Origin: Scytonema hofmannii PCC 7110
Lineage (GTDB): Bacteria > Cyanobacteriota > Cyanobacteriia > Cyanobacteriales > Nostocaceae
DNA length: 64,000 nt
Reading direction: 5' to 3'
Assembly (NCBI RefSeq): GCF_000346485.2
Contig: NZ_KQ976356.1
Coordinates: 191,282 to 255,281 of the forward strand
Below, piece after piece: positions 62,598 through 64,000 of the stretch. The first letter of the stretch is position 1; each line of letters opens with the position of its first letter. Under the pieces are notes generated by a model that saw nothing but the letters and a program-made list of their open reading frames with translations, did not search any database and was not told where the DNA came from. The translations under genes were made by a program, and so were the position numbers.

Positions 62598-64000
62598 TCA
62601 TTTTTTCGGCAGGTTCAAACTTTCGATGTTGTTGAGTGTGGTAGCTTCCCCACCCCTATCCTTGATTTCACGGTATAAGGATAAAGCCAAGTTGTAGTAA
62701 TCAAGTGCCTTCTGTTTTTCTCCCAAAGTGGAGTAGACAGTACCGATGTTGTTGAGGGTTCTCGCTTCGCTAGCGCGATCGCCGACGGCGCGAGAAAGGG
62801 GCAGAGATTGGTTGTAGTATTTCAGCGCTTCCTGCTTTTGTCCTAAATCGTCGTAGACAGTACCCATGTTGTTGAGGGTTCTCGCTTCGCCTGAGCGATC
62901 GCCAACAGCGCGAGAAAGGGGCAAAGCCTGGTTGAAGTACTTAAGTGCTTCCTGCTTTTGTCCTGAAGCTGAGTAGACAGTACCGATGTTGTTGAGGGTT
63001 CTCGCTTCGCCTGAGCGATCGCCAACGGCGCGAGAAAGGGGCAAAGATTGGTTGAAGTAGTTGAGTGCTTCCTGCTTCTCCCCTAAATCTAAGTAGACAG
63101 CACCAATGCTCCAGAGTGTAGCGGCTTCCCCTGCTTTATCACCGATTTTTCTACTGAAGGCTAAAGCTTGCTGATGGGATGCTAAAGCTTGTTGGTATTG
63201 TCTTAAAGTACTGTAAATTGAGCCAATATTATTGAGCGTGGCAGCTTCCCCCATTGTGTTTCCAATTTCTCTACGAATGGCTAAAGCTTGCTGATGGGAT
63301 GCTAAAGCTTGTTGGTATTGTCCTAAGGTACTGTAAATTGAACCAATATTGTTGAGCGTGGCAGCTACCCCACTCTTGTCACTAATTGTTTTGAAAATTG
63401 CTAAAGCTTGCTGAAGGTAATCGAAAGCTTTTTGGTATTCTTTTAAATTATAGGAAATTGACGCAATGGCCGTAAGTGCTTTACCTTCACCAAGTTTATC
63501 TCCTGCTGCCCGAAAAAGATTTAAGGCTTGGGTAAAATACTCTAGTGAGCGTTGAGATTCACCAGCTTCCCAAGAGGATCTTCCCATATTCATCAGGCTT
63601 TGTCCGTTTTTTAGACTGTCTATAACTTCACTCGGCAGCAATCTTAAAAAACGTTCATAAGAATTATTTAGTTCATTATATTTTTTCTTAAAATTAGGAG
63701 GTATTTCTGAGTCTTCTAAGTTTAGAAGATTTGTAAAAAATTTTTGAGCTTCTGCAACGGCTTTTAATGTTTGTTCTAATTGTTTATTAGCTTCCTGCAT
63801 TTTAACTTCAGCATTTTTTGCTCTTCCAGCCATTTCTTGATAATTTAGCTTTAATTTTGTCAGTTCTATAGTTATTTTGTTAAAATCCTGATTTACTTTG
63901 TGAAGGTTTGCCTTCTCTTCCTCCAAAGCTTTTTTAACCTGCAGAACATTCAGCTCTGCTGTCTCACGTGCTGCTTGTGCTTGCTGTAGTTCTATGTTTT
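62598..64000 (-). CDS. TPR/coiled-coil protein, C-terminal part (start outside the window)
   Basis: The frame is open to the window edge, so the N-terminus is missing. The visible N-terminal ~130 residues are a coiled coil (KANLHKVNQDFNKITIELTK, EANKQLEQTLKAVAEAQ). After ~150 residues, seven to eight TPR units of the TPR_12/kinesin-light-chain type follow (pattern ALxxYxQALxLxRxxGDxxGEAxTLNNIGxVY), with 40-residue spacing. Such C-termini occur in cyanobacterial STAND, CHAT and caspase proteins, and in kinases. The effector domain would lie beyond the window. Four units in the middle are nearly identical at DNA level. Confidence 0.85.
   Translation of the reverse strand, partial: NIELQQAQAARETAELNVLQVKKALEEEKANLHKVNQDFNKITIELTKLKLNYQEMAGRAKNAEVKMQEANKQLEQTLKAVAEAQKFFTNLLNLEDSEIPPNFKKKYNELNNSYERFLRLLPSEVIDSLKNGQSLMNMGRSSWEAGESQRSLEYFTQALNLFRAAGDKLGEGKALTAIASISYNLKEYQKAFDYLQQALAIFKTISDKSGVAATLNNIGSIYSTLGQYQQALASHQQALAIRREIGNTMGEAATLNNIGSIYSTLRQYQQALASHQQALAFSRKIGDKAGEAATLWSIGAVYLDLGEKQEALNYFNQSLPLSRAVGDRSGEARTLNNIGTVYSASGQKQEALKYFNQALPLSRAVGDRSGEARTLNNMGTVYDDLGQKQEALKYYNQSLPLSRAVGDRASEARTLNNIGTVYSTLGEKQKALDYYNLALSLYREIKDRGGEATTLNNIESLNLPKK

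Overview
The window is cyanobacterial. HIP1-type GCGATCGC octamers are scattered throughout, a psb34 (Ssl1498-family photosystem II assembly) gene is present, and the gene families (NACHT/WD40, CHAT, orthocaspase, Ycf46-like AAA, DUF3303, cyanobacterial short tandem repeats) fit a large-genome filamentous cyanobacterium of the Nostocales type. That genus-level guess is an inference. No rRNA, tRNA or CRISPR array was seen.

Layout. 0-6 kb: the C-terminal end of a large helical protein, a collapsed AAA ATPase, a CoA-binding protein, a decayed two-gene operon with an aspartic protease, psb34, a small heat-shock protein and an ASCH protein. 6-14 kb: a methyltransferase, a CHAT protein that appears to carry the C-terminal tail of ribosomal protein S1 plus an FHA domain, and a 1482-residue NACHT/14xWD40 protein. 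13.5-25 kb: a gene graveyard (RecD-like helicase end, filamentous haemagglutinin end, HNH and other fragments) around a tyrosine integrase, an L-amino-acid-oxidase-like flavoprotein, a LysE exporter and a GIY-YIG/T5orf172 protein. 25-28 kb: small plasmid- or phage-like genes, including Gp157. 28-31.6 kb: a possible HEPN protein, an amidase and a DUF3303 protein.

31.7-40.2 kb: an 8.5 kb region bounded by 25-bp inverted repeats (24/25 matches). It carries Tn554-like tyrosine-recombinase genes (tnpA, tnpB, DUF6262/tnpC-like). A second Tn554-like element lies inside the tnpA of the first, and both copies are damaged. The outer end interrupts an orthocaspase-nSTAND1 gene (40.2-42.7 kb), whose divergent neighbour is a DUF4384-like protein.

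44-64 kb: a Ycf46-like AAA ATPase, a DUF192 protein and a ParB-like protein, then a large same-strand cluster: NACHT-HEAT-CHAT (1375 aa), CHAT-TIR-DUF4062-like-TIR (695 aa), and nSTAND1-TM-14xWD40 (translationally coupled to the previous gene). Convergent with it is a XamI-like type II restriction-modification pair, followed by a collapsed CHAT remnant, a possible transglutaminase-fold protein and a TPR protein that runs off the window.

How it may work together: the 48.9-58.8 kb cluster combines two STAND sensors, two CHAT proteases and TIR-type domains. I infer a protease/NADase-type conflict system (antiphage or programmed cell death) inside a defence island. The sequence shows architecture and linkage; activity is not shown.
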